Origin: an uncultured Bacteroidota bacterium
Lineage (GTDB): Bacteria; Bacteroidota; Bacteroidia; Chitinophagales; Chitinophagaceae
Assembly (NCBI GenBank): GCA_903858475.1
Contig: CAIOIZ010000067.1
Location: 1 to 52,148 of the forward strand
Direction of reading: 5' to 3'
Length of the DNA stretch: 52,148 nucleotides
The notes beneath the pieces are model-generated. The model saw only the letters and a program-made list of their open reading frames with translations, had not been told where the DNA came from and ran no database searches. Below, in pieces: positions 38,410 to 49,000 of the stretch. How positions within the stretch are numbered: position 1 is the stretch's first letter; each line of letters begins with the position of its first letter. A program made the translations under genes and the position numbers.

Positions 38410-39630
38410 TTATTCACCAATGACATTCGTAAGTAGTCCATCCCTGAGTTTGGGTTCAAACCAGGTGCTTTTTGGTGGCATTACTTCTCCACTGTCTGCT
38501 ATATCAAAAAGTTGTTGAATCGTTACAGGGTGTAGACTGAATGCAATGGCCATCTCTCCACTGTCCACTCTTTTTTCTAATTCGCTCAAGCCTCGAATGC
38601 CGCCGATAAAATCTATTCGTTGGTCTGTTCTTTGATCTGCAATTCCTAAAATTGGTTCTAAAATATTTTTAGATAAAATACTAATATCCAAAATTCCAAT
38701 TGGGTCGGTAGTATACGTATTTGCCTTTGCTGTTAATTGGTACCATTGGTGATTTAAATACATTCCAAACTCATGTAATTGTGCAGGCTTGAATGCACTG
38801 GGTTGAAGGGCAATTTCAAAATTTGTTTTAACAGCGGCTAAAAAACTTTCTGCTTGATGTCCATTCAAATCTTTAACAACACGATTGTAATCCATGATCT
38901 TTAGTTGGTTACTGGGGAAAAGCGTTGTTAAAAAACCATTGGCAGCGGAGCCAACCAGCGACCTTACTTTGGCAGCACTGGCTGCACGATGATGTCCGTC
39001 TGCAATATAGGTACAGGGTACTTGTTCCTTGAAAATTTGTGTGATTTGCTGTATAGCCGATTCGTCATTGATAACCCAAATGGTATGTTGTATGCCATCA
39101 TCAGCTAGAAAATCATACACAGCACTACGGTCCTTTTTCCAGTCTTCAATCAACTGGTCAATGGCTACTATATTTTTATACGCGAGAAAAACATTGCCGG
39201 TTTGAGCACCGATTGTTTTCATATGATCAATGCGGTCTTTTTCTTTTTCTGGACGGGTGAACTCGTGTTTTTTAATCAACCCATTTTCATAGTCATCTAC
39301 ACTGCTGCAACAAACCAATCCGGTTTGCGATTGATCATTCATGATCAACTGATAAATATAATAGCATTCCTTGTTTTCTCTGAAAAGAATAGCACGACTG
39401 ATAAAGGCATCTAAGTTTTCTTTCGCTTTATCATATACTAATTGGGAATGCGTATCAATATCTTCTGGCAAATCAATTTCGCTTTTGGTAATATGTAAAA
39501 AAGAAGAAGGATTGCCCTGTGCTTCTATTTTTGCTTCTTTGCTGTTTAACACATCATAAGGCCTGCTAGCCACTTGTTTTGCAAATGGTGCTTCCGGACG
39601 AAGCGCTTTAAAGGGTAGGATAGAAATCAT
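38410..39630 (-). CDS. DUF1015 family protein
   Basis: 406 aa covering the whole family. The N-terminal FKALRPEAPFAKQVASRPYDVL is typical, as are IADGHHRAASAAKVR (central) and FIGGIRGLSELEKRVDSGEMA, then PPKSTWFEPKLRDGLL at the end. The DGHHR motif suggests a metal- or phosphate-binding active site, but the reaction is not established. It lies 75 bases behind serC on the same strand; this pairing is common in Bacteroidota and suggests a role linked to serine metabolism (inference). Confidence 0.9.
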   Translation of the reverse strand: MISILPFKALRPEAPFAKQVASRPYDVLNSKEAKIEAQGNPSSFLHITKSEIDLPEDIDTHSQLVYDKAKENLDAFISRAILFRENKECYYIYQLIMNDQSQTGLVCCSSVDDYENGLIKKHEFTRPEKEKDRIDHMKTIGAQTGNVFLAYKNIVAIDQLIEDWKKDRSAVYDFLADDGIQHTIWVINDESAIQQITQIFKEQVPCTYIADGHHRAASAAKVRSLVGSAANGFLTTLFPSNQLKIMDYNRVVKDLNGHQAESFLAAVKTNFEIALQPSAFKPAQLHEFGMYLNHQWYQLTAKANTYTTDPIGILDISILSKNILEPILGIADQRTDQRIDFIGGIRGLSELEKRVDSGEMAIAFSLHPVTIQQLFDIADSGEVMPPKSTWFEPKLRDGLLTNVIGE

Positions 39631-39705
39631 AATTACTTGATTGGGATAACAAATTTAGCCCTTTTGATTGTTACTGATGATGAAACTGATGCGGCCTATG
39701 GCAGA

Positions 39706-40772
39706 TTAGCCATTTTTTGCTGCAAAATCTTGCATTAAGGATACCAATACCTCTACACTTTCTAGTGGTAGGGCATTATATAAGGAGGCACGAAACCCAC
39801 CTGAAAGTCGGTGGCCTTTGATTCCTACTATTTCATTTTCTATTGCAAATTGTAAAAATTTATTTTCAATCTCCTGATTGTCCATTACAAAGCAAACATT
39901 CATTTTACTGCGGTCTTCTTTTACAACGCTACCACGAAATAATGGATTACTATCAATTTCTTGATACAAGATAGCTGCTTTTTGCTCATTCTTTTTTTCA
40001 ATAGCAGCTACGCCACCCTGTGCTTTGAGCCAACGTAAGGTGAGCAGGCAAACATACACTGCAAATACAGGCGGGGTATTTAACATACTACCTTCTTTGA
40101 TATGATTGCGGTAATCCATGATGGTAGGAATACTACGCTTTACCTTTCCTAGTATGTTTTTATCTACCACTACAATATTAACTCCCGCTGCTCCAATATT
40201 TTTTTGTGCGCCTGCATAAATAAGTCCAAATGAATTAAAATCTAAACTGCGACTTAAAATATCACTACTCATATCCGCTACCAATACATTGCTGGTATGT
40301 GGTATTTTTTGCCACTGCGTACCATAAATGGTGTTATTGGTAGTAATGTGAAGGTATTTGGAATCATTTGGAACGGCGAAATCTTTTGGGATATAATTAA
40401 AGTTTGCTTCTCTAGAAGAACAAACGGTTTCTACCTTACCAAACAGCTTGGCTTCTTTAATGGCTTTTGTAGCCCAAACACCAGTGTCAGTATAAGCTGC
40501 CGCCTCTTTTTCATCCAACAAATTCATCGGCACCTGCATGAATTGTGTACTGGCACCACCATGTAAAAAAGAACTTCATGGTTATCATCTAATAACATCA
40601 ATTCTTTAAGCAAAGACCTTGCTTCGTCCATAACTGCCTGAAATGTAGCAGTACGATGGCCTAATTCTAATATGGAAAGTCCGGAATTATTGTAGTTAAG
40701 TATTGCCTGACTGGCTTCTTCAAAAACAATCTTTGGTAAGATAGAAGGGCCAGCATTGAAATTATGAATCAC
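39706..40772 (-). CDS. serC: Phosphoserine aminotransferase, broken by a one-base frameshift
   Basis: It converts 3-phosphohydroxypyruvate and glutamate to phosphoserine (also used in the B6 pathway in some bacteria). The first part (40772 down, GTG start) reads MIHNFNAGPSILPKIVFEEAS and ends correct at DDNHEVLF. The reading then shifts: the next frame continues LHGGASTQFMQVPMNLL to the normal C-terminus at 39706. The break is a run of six T on the coding strand (six A at 40565-40570); seven would restore VLFLHGGAS. The remaining sequence is well conserved (NFNAGPS, GVNIVVVDK, the FRASLYNALP end), so a sequencing error or a very recent mutation is more likely than old decay. Confidence 0.9.
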
Positions 40773-40863
40773 GTATGAATAAAATTAAATGATAAAACTA
40801 TGGGTGGCAAAAATACCCAAATCTTCGCTATCATTTTCTCAAATTCAGTAATTGTTTTATGCT

Positions 40864-41847
40864 TTATTCATTTTCTTGCCTTCCCAACATCTGTTTGCCT
40901 GTTTTCCATGTTTCATTCAACTGATTGAAAGCTGCAATATCCTCTTCACTCATTTTCAGTTGCGCAAGTGATTTCAGATCAGGCTGACCGGCATTCACCC
41001 ATGCGGTATACCAAAAACTGGCAATGGCATAGATTGATTGTCGCATCCTTCGTTCAATCATGCCATTCAGTTGCTTGTCAAAGGCAATACTATATTGAGT
41101 GGAATATTGCCTGATCACAAGACCATTTCTTTCCTCAAATGCAAATTGTTGATCGCCCCTGAATTGTTTGCTTAATTTTTTTTCAATCGACAATACACTA
41201 TCACTGGCTGCCGCACTTTCAAGCACCCTCTTCCAGATAAAATCGCCGGGATTTTTAATATACAGTGCATGGCCAATAAAAAAATCCCATTCTCTATCTG
41301 CCAGTAGTTCTGGAATCCTGCTTTCCCAAAAACCATGAATGCCTTTTTGATTACTGAATTGGCCATTGTGGTTGCTATTGGCATGCAAGGGTACATGTGC
41401 ATCGGCTATATAATGACCTATCTCTGCACTGTATTGCATAATCTTACCGAAGTTTTTGTCCTTGAATGCAGCTGTTAGTTTGTACAACATGGTTTGTACA
41501 TACCAGGGCACAATGCCATGCTTTTGCAGACTGTCTTCCGAATATTTTGCAACAGCAGCCTTCCATTGGCGGGGTAATGAATCATAGGGATAATGCCCAT
41601 AGTGATCTATATCTATATAATGTCTTGGGCCTTCATCCGGAACTGCATATCGCCTTTTGTCGGGATCGGTGGCATGTGCTTCTAAAAATCCAATATTAGG
41701 TTTGTATAGTACCAACATCTCAGGAGGTAGAAGAAAGACCGCATAGTAGTTTATTTTTTGATGCCCAAAAAATCCCCAGCTATTGGCGGCGAAGGGGACT
41801 AGTAATTGTAGGCAAATAATTAGTAGGCAGGAAATGGTTGTCTTCAT
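40864..41847 (-). CDS. Secreted zinc-dependent phospholipase C / S1-P1 nuclease-like protein
   Basis: 327 aa with a signal peptide (about 1-21, FAANS) followed directly by WGFFGHQKIN, whose Trp and His fit the N-terminal zinc ligand pattern of the family. Further ligand motifs are HYIDIDHYG, IGHYIADAHVPLHANSNHNG (about 141-160) and HGFWE. The trinuclear zinc fold covers phospholipase C and S1/P1 nuclease enzymes; which of the two cannot be decided here. The mature N-terminal Trp is an expected zinc ligand and matches precise signal cleavage. Monocistronic by appearance. Confidence 0.8.
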   Translation of the reverse strand: MKTTISCLLIICLQLLVPFAANSWGFFGHQKINYYAVFLLPPEMLVLYKPNIGFLEAHATDPDKRRYAVPDEGPRHYIDIDHYGHYPYDSLPRQWKAAVAKYSEDSLQKHGIVPWYVQTMLYKLTAAFKDKNFGKIMQYSAEIGHYIADAHVPLHANSNHNGQFSNQKGIHGFWESRIPELLADREWDFFIGHALYIKNPGDFIWKRVLESAAASDSVLSIEKKLSKQFRGDQQFAFEERNGLVIRQYSTQYSIAFDKQLNGMIERRMRQSIYAIASFWYTAWVNAGQPDLKSLAQLKMSEEDIAAFNQLNETWKTGKQMLGRQENE

Positions 41848-41902
41848 AATTAGCTTTGGGAGCTAAAATACAGCAAGACAAATTTTGAATTGGAAGAAAT
41901 AC

Positions 41903-42517
41903 TTATGTTTTTTCCTCTTCTTCTATGCTTGTTACACCACCGCTTACGGCAAATTTCATGGTTTGTGAAGCACTTATATTGGTGATCGAGCGAACCCTGT
42001 TTTTTGGGATGATATACACATTGCCTGCTACTGAATAGGCCATGGGTACATATACAGCCACATAATCTTTTAATCCAAACTCACCCATGTCGTCTTGTGT
42101 AATAAAACCAACTCTCCAAACATCATTGTCATCTACATTGGCCAATACATTTTGCGTAAATTTTTTCTTGTCACCAGCAAATGCTTCAAAAAAATCTCTG
42201 GTAGTGGAGTAGATATGTTTAATCCCGGGTGTTTTCTCTAGTAATTTATCTAAGAAACTTACTATTCTTCCCGTAATGAAGAAGGAGCTAAAATAACCAA
42301 TCAAAATCAGGGCCGCAATAATCACCACAAAGCCAATTCCATAATTCTGTACCTGTACCTTGCCTTCTGTATCGATATGGGTAAACAGGGGAATCCAGCT
42401 ATCAATAGAGGTGACTACCCAAAAAATGGAGAATAAAGTGATGGTTACTGGCGCTAGTATCAATAAGCCCTGTAGAAAATATTGAAATAGCTTTTTATAC
42501 CGAAATGTCTTGCTCAT
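41903..42517 (-). CDS. DUF502 family membrane protein
   Basis: 204 aa. Two membrane helices (about 14-35 and 55-80) and a conserved cytoplasmic part typical of DUF502: GLLILAPVTITLFSIFWV, LLEKTPGIKHIYSTTRDFFEAF, VGFITQDDMGEF and VYVPMAYSVAGNVYIIPKNRV. The function of the family is unknown in bacteria; plant relatives (COV/LCV) act in membrane trafficking. It is transcribed away from the tetR operon. Confidence 0.85.
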   Translation of the reverse strand: MSKTFRYKKLFQYFLQGLLILAPVTITLFSIFWVVTSIDSWIPLFTHIDTEGKVQVQNYGIGFVVIIAALILIGYFSSFFITGRIVSFLDKLLEKTPGIKHIYSTTRDFFEAFAGDKKKFTQNVLANVDDNDVWRVGFITQDDMGEFGLKDYVAVYVPMAYSVAGNVYIIPKNRVRSITNISASQTMKFAVSGGVTSIEEEEKT

Positions 42518-42608
42518 GGCATTGCTTTATTGCTCAAAGATACCCTTTTATGCTACTTTCCGAAAACTAGTATAGATGTAAATTTTGTGTTAAATGGTAA
42601 AATATAGT

Positions 42609-42648
42609 TATGGAAACTTTGGGTGTATTGAAAGTTTCCATAGTTTTG
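42609..42648 (+). promoter_or_regulatory. Promoter and inverted-repeat operator of the tetR-RND operon
   Basis: TATGGAAACTTT (42609-42620) and AAAGTTTCCATA (42631-42642) are perfect complements with a 10-base spacer. A Bacteroidota promoter is laid over it: -33 TTTG at 42618-42621, then 19 bases, then -7 TAGTTTTG at 42641-42648. The operator arms cover both elements, so the TetR-type protein encoded next should repress its own operon. The tetR start at 42674 is about 20 bases from the expected transcription start. Confidence 0.75.
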
Positions 42649-42673
42649 CGCCCTATTTTAAACCTATTAATAA

Positions 42674-43315
42674 GTGAAGGCTAGAATTTTACAACAAGCG
42701 CATGATCTTTTTATGCAATATGGTATCCGCTCGGTTACCATGGATGAAATAGCCGTATCAATCGGGATTTCTAAAAAAACACTGTATCAGTTCTTTGCCG
42801 ATAAGGATGAATTGGTAGAAGCTGTTACCGTGGGAATCATTGCATTCAACCAAGCATCTTGCTTACAGGATCGTCAAAAAGCCAAGGATGCTATTCATGA
42901 AGTATTCCTGGCTATTGAAATGATGCAGGAGATGTTCGCTAATATGAATCCTTCCATCTTGCATGAACTGCAGAAATATCACCCGAAGGCATTTGCAAAA
43001 TTTACTGAGCACAAACACTCCTTTATGTATAAAGTGTTTGTCGACAATATTCAAAGAGGTATTCGGGAAGAATTGTTTCGGCCAGATATCAATTTTGAAC
43101 TAATTGTTCGGGTTCGGCTCGAAACAGTTATGATGGCATTTAATCAATCAATCTTCCCCAAGGCTAAATATAGGCTGATTGATATCGAAACAGAGATTAC
43201 AGAGCATTATCTATATGGATTGGCCACTATCAAGGGCCACAAAATGATTCAAAAATATAAACAAGACCGAATAAAAAATAAGAATAACAATGAAAAAGAA
43301 TTGGCTCAGCAGTAA
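42674..43315 (+). CDS. TetR-family repressor of the RND operon
   Basis: 213 aa from a GTG. The N-terminal HTH is clear: LFMQYGIRSVTMDEIAVSIG (about 12-31), then ISKKTLYQFFADKDELV. The C-terminal ligand-binding part is variable, as usual. It lies directly behind the operator-promoter and overlaps tolC by 26 bases, so it is the first gene of the efflux operon and the likely autorepressor. The inducer is unknown. Confidence 0.9.
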   Translation: MKARILQQAHDLFMQYGIRSVTMDEIAVSIGISKKTLYQFFADKDELVEAVTVGIIAFNQASCLQDRQKAKDAIHEVFLAIEMMQEMFANMNPSILHELQKYHPKAFAKFTEHKHSFMYKVFVDNIQRGIREELFRPDINFELIVRVRLETVMMAFNQSIFPKAKYRLIDIETEITEHYLYGLATIKGHKMIQKYKQDRIKNKNNNEKELAQQ

Positions 43316-44693
43316 ATTATTGGGAGTTTTTGTGTTGTTAGGCTGCTCTTCCGTAGCGCAACAAACCAATAGCTTTACTGTACAACAGGCAGTGGAGTAC
43401 TCGATGAAGAATGCCACACAAGTAAAGAATGCCTTATTAGATATCAATGTGCAAGAACAAGTAAACCGACAGATTACTGCAACTGCTTTTCCTCAAGTCA
43501 GTGGAAGTATTGGCGGAACGCATTATATGAATATCCCTGTTCAAAGTTTACCCAATTTCATCAGTCCGGCTACCTACCAGGTATTGATAGACGAAGGCGT
43601 GAAAAATGGCAGTGGTAATAATATAGCCTTTCCCAATGGAGGCGATTTTGGCACCATTGCTGCTCAGTTTGGGGTGCCATGGACAGCTAGTGCTGGGGTG
43701 GATTTTAGTCAGCTCTTATTCGACGGACAGGTATTTGTTGGACTGATGGCAAGAGATGCAGTGCGTGATTTTTATGTAAAAACAGCTGAAGTTACCAAGG
43801 AGCAAATCAAGGCCAATGTGATGAAGATTTATTATCAGTTGGTAGTAGGCAAATCGCAATTGGCTTCCTTAGATGCCAATATCTCCCGCTTTGAAAAATT
43901 ATTACACGACACCAAAGAAATTTATAAAAGCGGTTTTGCAGAAAAACTGGATGTAGATAAAGTATTGGTGCAGTTGAATAATATCAATACCGAAAAAGAA
44001 AAAATCCTGCATATGCTTCAATCGGGCAATAGCGGATTGAAATTTTTAATGGGCATGCCACAAAAGCAAAATTTATTACTCACCGATACTTTAAGTGAAG
44101 AATCTTTAAAATCAAATATCCTCGAAGAACAGTATGATTTTAAAAACAGAAAGGAATTTCAATTGCTGGCTGTTGCTGAAAAGCTGGGCGACTACAATGT
44201 AAGAAGATATAAATTAAGTAAGATTCCAACCATCGCGGCATTTGGCACTTATAGCAAAAATGCACAGCGATCTGCTTTCAACTTTTTTAATAAAGGGGAT
44301 TGGTTTACCACTTCCCTAGTAGGATTTAAAATTGCTATTCCTTTAGCAGATGGTAACAGAAAGAATGCCCTGATTCAACAAAGCAAATATGAATTGCAAA
44401 AAACCCGCAATAATATAGAACAACTAAAACAAAGCATTGACTATGATGTAGAGCAAAGCCGTATAAAAATGAAAACCGCCCTGCTCACTATGGATAATCA
44501 AAAAAGAAATATCGGTCTGGCTGAAAGCGTGTACAATACTACTAAAAAGAAATACGAACAGGGGCTGGGTAGCAATATGGAAATATACAATGCACAAACA
44601 GAATTAAAAGTGGCTCAAACCAATTATTACAATAGTTTGTATGATGCCATTACTGCTCGCATCGATTATTTAAAAGCATCGGGAAAATTATAA
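43290..44693 (+). CDS. TolC-family outer membrane channel of the RND system
   Basis: 467 aa. Signal peptide to about residue 25 (VLLGCSSVAQQ), which could also be read as a lipoprotein signal at the Cys. Two OEP repeats follow with the typical coiled coils: SFTVQQAVEYSMKNATQVKN at the front, RYKLSKIPTIAAFGTY in the middle, KKKYEQGLGSNMEIYNAQTE near the end. It starts inside tetR and is followed 43 bases later by the adaptor. Confidence 0.92.
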   Translation: MKKNWLSSKLLGVFVLLGCSSVAQQTNSFTVQQAVEYSMKNATQVKNALLDINVQEQVNRQITATAFPQVSGSIGGTHYMNIPVQSLPNFISPATYQVLIDEGVKNGSGNNIAFPNGGDFGTIAAQFGVPWTASAGVDFSQLLFDGQVFVGLMARDAVRDFYVKTAEVTKEQIKANVMKIYYQLVVGKSQLASLDANISRFEKLLHDTKEIYKSGFAEKLDVDKVLVQLNNINTEKEKILHMLQSGNSGLKFLMGMPQKQNLLLTDTLSEESLKSNILEEQYDFKNRKEFQLLAVAEKLGDYNVRRYKLSKIPTIAAFGTYSKNAQRSAFNFFNKGDWFTTSLVGFKIAIPLADGNRKNALIQQSKYELQKTRNNIEQLKQSIDYDVEQSRIKMKTALLTMDNQKRNIGLAESVYNTTKKKYEQGLGSNMEIYNAQTELKVAQTNYYNSLYDAITARIDYLKASGKL

Positions 44694-44736
44694 TTGAAAT
44701 CAATAAAAAATCATTAGCATAAATAACCAAAAGGAC

Positions 44737-45951
44737 ATGAAAAAGTATATTAAAATAAGCGCTACTTGTATGTTGTTGTTATTCGCCATTTCTTGTGGCA
44801 ATAGCAAAAAGGGAAATGATGGCGGTTTGCAAGACTTAAAAGCGAAATTGGAAAAAGAACGCAAAGCAAAAGCTAGTGCTGAAGCGGCCATCAAAGATTT
44901 AGAGAAAAAAATAGCAGGATTGGATCCATCGGCAGCTAATAGTGCAAAAGTAAAATTAGTAAGTACTTCAATTGTTACAGTACAAGATTTTAAACACTAT
45001 ATCGATTTGCATGGTAAAGTAGATGCTGATAATATCAGTTATATATCTCCCCGTATGGGACCCGCACAGGTGAAGTCGGTTTTAGTGGTGCAAGGGCAAC
45101 ATGTAAACAAAGGGCAATTGCTGTTGAAATTAGATGATGCAATTCTTAGGCAATCGGTACAGGCTGCTAGGAAAAACCTGGAAACCATTAAAACCCAACT
45201 TTCTTTCGCACAAAATATTTATCAGCGTCAGAAAAATTTATGGGAGCAAAATATAGGAACGGAAGTGCAGGTGATTGCTGCTGCCAACAATGTAGAAACC
45301 CTCAAAAATCAATTAGCAGGTGCCGAAGAAAATATTAAAGTAGCGCAAGAGCAATTGAATACCGCCAATGTATACAGTGATGTAAGTGGGGTAGCCGATA
45401 TCGTTAGTATTCGTGTAGGCGAAACCTTTAGTGGTATGTCGCAAACCGGGCCTCAAATAAAAATTGTCAATACCAGTAAGTTGAAAATTGTAGCCAATGT
45501 ACCAGAAAACTATATGACACGTATGAAAAGAGGAGCGGCTGTAATGTATTCTATTCCCGATGCCAATTTAAAAGATTTGTCCTCTACCATTTCATTAATC
45601 AGTGAAAGCATTGATCCTACTATGAGAGGATTTGTAGCGGAGGCAGCCATTCCTTTTAATGCTTCCTTAAAACCCAATCAATCTGCAATTATTCGAGTGA
45701 AAGATTATGAAGCCCTCAATGCAATAGTAATACCCGTTAATGTTGTGCAGTCAGATGAAACCAGCAAATATGTATACGTGTTAGAAAAGCAAGCCAATGG
45801 TAAAACCATTGCCCAAAAGAAATCAGTAGTAGTGGGAGAAGTATATGGCGATCAGGTAGAAATTAAAGCGGGTTTAACTGCAGGAGCGCTTTTAATAACA
45901 GCGGGATACCAAAGTTTGTATGAAGGACAATTGATAGAGGCCACTAAATAA
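44737..45951 (+). CDS. RND periplasmic adaptor lipoprotein
   Basis: 404 aa. Lipobox AISCG (Cys near residue 20) anchors it to the inner membrane. A short Lys/Ala/Glu-rich coiled coil (about 31-65) comes first, an addition not found in AcrA. The lipoyl halves are RMGPAQVKSVLVVQGQHVNK and YSDVSGVADIVSIRVGE, with the alpha-hairpin between them (about 135-205); the beta-barrel and the membrane-proximal part end at LITAGYQSLYEGQLIE. It bridges TolC and the pump encoded downstream. Confidence 0.92.
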   Translation: MKKYIKISATCMLLLFAISCGNSKKGNDGGLQDLKAKLEKERKAKASAEAAIKDLEKKIAGLDPSAANSAKVKLVSTSIVTVQDFKHYIDLHGKVDADNISYISPRMGPAQVKSVLVVQGQHVNKGQLLLKLDDAILRQSVQAARKNLETIKTQLSFAQNIYQRQKNLWEQNIGTEVQVIAAANNVETLKNQLAGAEENIKVAQEQLNTANVYSDVSGVADIVSIRVGETFSGMSQTGPQIKIVNTSKLKIVANVPENYMTRMKRGAAVMYSIPDANLKDLSSTISLISESIDPTMRGFVAEAAIPFNASLKPNQSAIIRVKDYEALNAIVIPVNVVQSDETSKYVYVLEKQANGKTIAQKKSVVVGEVYGDQVEIKAGLTAGALLITAGYQSLYEGQLIEATK

Positions 45952-46015
45952 ATTAAGCAATAGTAGATAGCGCTATTGTATTTCTTAATAAGTAAGATAT
46001 TCTAAAAATACTAGT

Positions 46016-49000
46016 ATGAATTTTATAGAAGGGATAAAAGATAAATTCAAAGAATTCGGACTCACTTCCTGGGCCGTTGATAATCGTACAGCAGTATATA
46101 TTATTGCGATGCTCATCTCTTTGTTTGGATTGTACAAGTTCAATACCATGCCCAAAGAGCAGTTTCCCGATATTGTAGTGCCTACCATTAGCGTAAGTAC
46201 CATCTATGTGGGTAATTCACCCAAGGATATTGAGAACCTGGTAACAAGGCCCATTGAAAAGCAATTGAAAGGAATTAGTGGCGCCAAGGTGAAAAAAATA
46301 CAAAGTACTTCTCAGGCCGATTTTAGTTTAATTATCGTAGAGTTTGATACAGATGTTAAAACGGAAATTGCCAAGCAAAAAGTAAAAGACGCCATTGATA
46401 AGGCGCAAAATGATTTACCGAATGATTTAACTGTGCAACCCAATGCACAGGAATTCGCCTTCAGTGAAATGCCCATCATGTTCGTAAACATCAGTGGCGA
46501 CTATGATGGTATTAAACTGAAACAGTTTGCAGATAAAATGCAGGATCATTTTGAAGAATTGCCTGAAATTACCCGTGCTGAAATTGTAGGTGCACCCGAA
46601 AGAGAAATTCAGGTAAATGTTGATCCCCTGAAAATGACCGCTGCCAAAGTGAGCTTCATGGATATAGAAAACGCCATTAGCAGAGAGAACAAAGATATCA
46701 CCGGTGGTTTAATAGAAGTGGGTGGCATGAAGCGCACACTAAAAGTAAAAGGACAATTCACCAGCGCGCTTAACCTGCAAAATATCATTGTAAGAAGTAG
46801 TGCCAGAGGTGCTACTGTTTATTTGAAAGACATTGCCGCTCTAAAAGATACCATCAAAGAAAAAGAAAGTTATGCGCGCTTGGATGGAAAAAATGTAATC
46901 ACTATTAATATCGTAAAACGCGCAGGTGAAAACCTTATTAATGCAGCAGATAAAATTAAACAAATTGCTGCAGAAATGCAGGCTGATGAAGATATTCCGA
47001 AGGATTTGAAAGTGGTGATTACCGGCGATCAAAGTAAACAAACAAAAACTTCTTTCGAAGAATTGGTGAATACCATCATCATCGGATTTATTTTGGTATT
47101 GATTATTTTGATGTTCTTCATGGGTGTAACCAATGCATTTTTTGTGGCGTTGAGTGTACCCTTAAGTGTGTTTGTAGCATTTCTATTCTTACCCATTGCC
47201 GATTTTATTGTGGGTACCGATGTAACCCTCAACTTCATTGTGCTCTTTGCACTTTTATTTGGCTTGGGAATTATTGTGGATGATGCCATTGTGGTAATTG
47301 AAAATACACACCGTATTTATAATAATGGCAAAGTGCCGATTATTCGGTCGGCAAAAGAAGCTGCAGGAGAAGTGTTTATTCCTGTATTAGCAGGTACCGC
47401 TACCACCTTAGCGCCCTTCTTCCCCTTATTATTCTGGAAAGGTATAATTGGCAAGTTCATGATTTACCTGCCGACCATGTTGATTCTTACCTTGGCAGCA
47501 TCCTTAATTGTAGCCTTTATTTTCAACCCGGTATTTGCAGTAAGCTTTATGAAGCCGGAGGGAAAAGAGCATGAAACACCCAAGAAAGCCTTGTTTAAAA
47601 AATGGTGGTTTTGGGCATCTATTGTTTTTGGAGTATTATTTAATTTGATTGGTTGGGGCTCAAAAAATGTTGTACTCACTGGTACAGGAAATTTCCTTTT
47701 ATTCATGATGTTGATGGCTTTGCTGAATACATTTGTTTTTAGAGACATGATTGCTCATTTTCAGCAAAGAGCGTTGCCCAAAATCATGGATAAATACGAA
47801 ACCCTATTGCGTTGGGTGTTGAAGGGGAAAAGACCGGCCTGGTTATTGGTAAGTTTGTTTTTATTATTTCCCATTGCGGCTGGTTTATTAGTGGTAAGAG
47901 GAAATAAATCGACTTTCTTCCCTAGTGGAGATCCTAATTTTATTTATGTATACCTGAAACTACCAGTAGGAACCGACATCAAGGTAACGGATAGCATTAC
48001 ACGCGTTTTAGAAAAAAGGGTGTACAAGGTATTGGAAAATGAAAAGCCTGCCACACCGGGTAGTATTGTTGAAAGTATTATTACCAATGTGGCCAATAGT
48101 GCCAATAACCCCCGCGATAATAACCGAAGCGTAAGACCGAATTTGGGAAGGATACAGGTGTCCTTTGTAGAATATGAAAAAAGACACGGAAAACATACAC
48201 TGCCATATCTGGACTTGATTCGTCAAAAGATGAAAGGTATTCCAGGAGCTAGTATTGAGGTATCCAAAGAAGATGGCGGACCACCAACTGATCCTCCAGT
48301 GAACATTGAAATATCTGGCGACTATTATGATGAGATTGCTAAAGTAGCCAGTGGATTATTGGCTTACCTCGATACCAATCAAGTAGCGGGTGTTGAGAAT
48401 TTAAAATTGGATGTGGATTTGAATAGTCCTGAAATCATTATTAATATCGATAGAGAAAAAGCGATGATGGAAGGGCTGAGTACTGGACAAATTGGAATGG
48501 AAATTCGTACTGCTGTATTTGGTAAGGAAGTGAGTAAGATAAAAGATGGGGAAGATGAATATAAAATTCAATTGCGCTATGCCGACTTACAGCGCAATAA
48601 TATCACCGACCTGATGAATATGCGCATCACTTTTATGGATATGAATACCATGATGGTGAAATCAATTCCAATCAGTACGGTGGCCACAGTTGATTATACA
48701 AATACATCTGGTGCTATTGCCCGAAAAAATATCAAGCGAACCATTCAGTTACAAAGTAATGTAACCGATCCAACACTGGCAGGAAAAGTGAATGCCGAAC
48801 TGGCAACAAAAATAGCCGAGTATCGTACCATTACTACTGTTCCTTCTAATGTAAGCATCAAACAAACGGGTCAGGGGGAGCAGGAAAAAGAAACCTCTGC
48901 TTTCCTTGGAAAGGCACTGGCCATTGCATTGGGACTGATCTTTTTAATATTGGTATTGCAGTTTAATTCGATGAGTAAACCATTTATTGTACTGACAGAA

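Noticed and set aside
39331..39348. Perfect palindrome TTGATCAT-TC-ATGATCAA
   Set aside because: It lies inside the DUF1015 coding sequence and its TGAT/ATCA spacing is 8, not 4, so it does not fit the local regulator.
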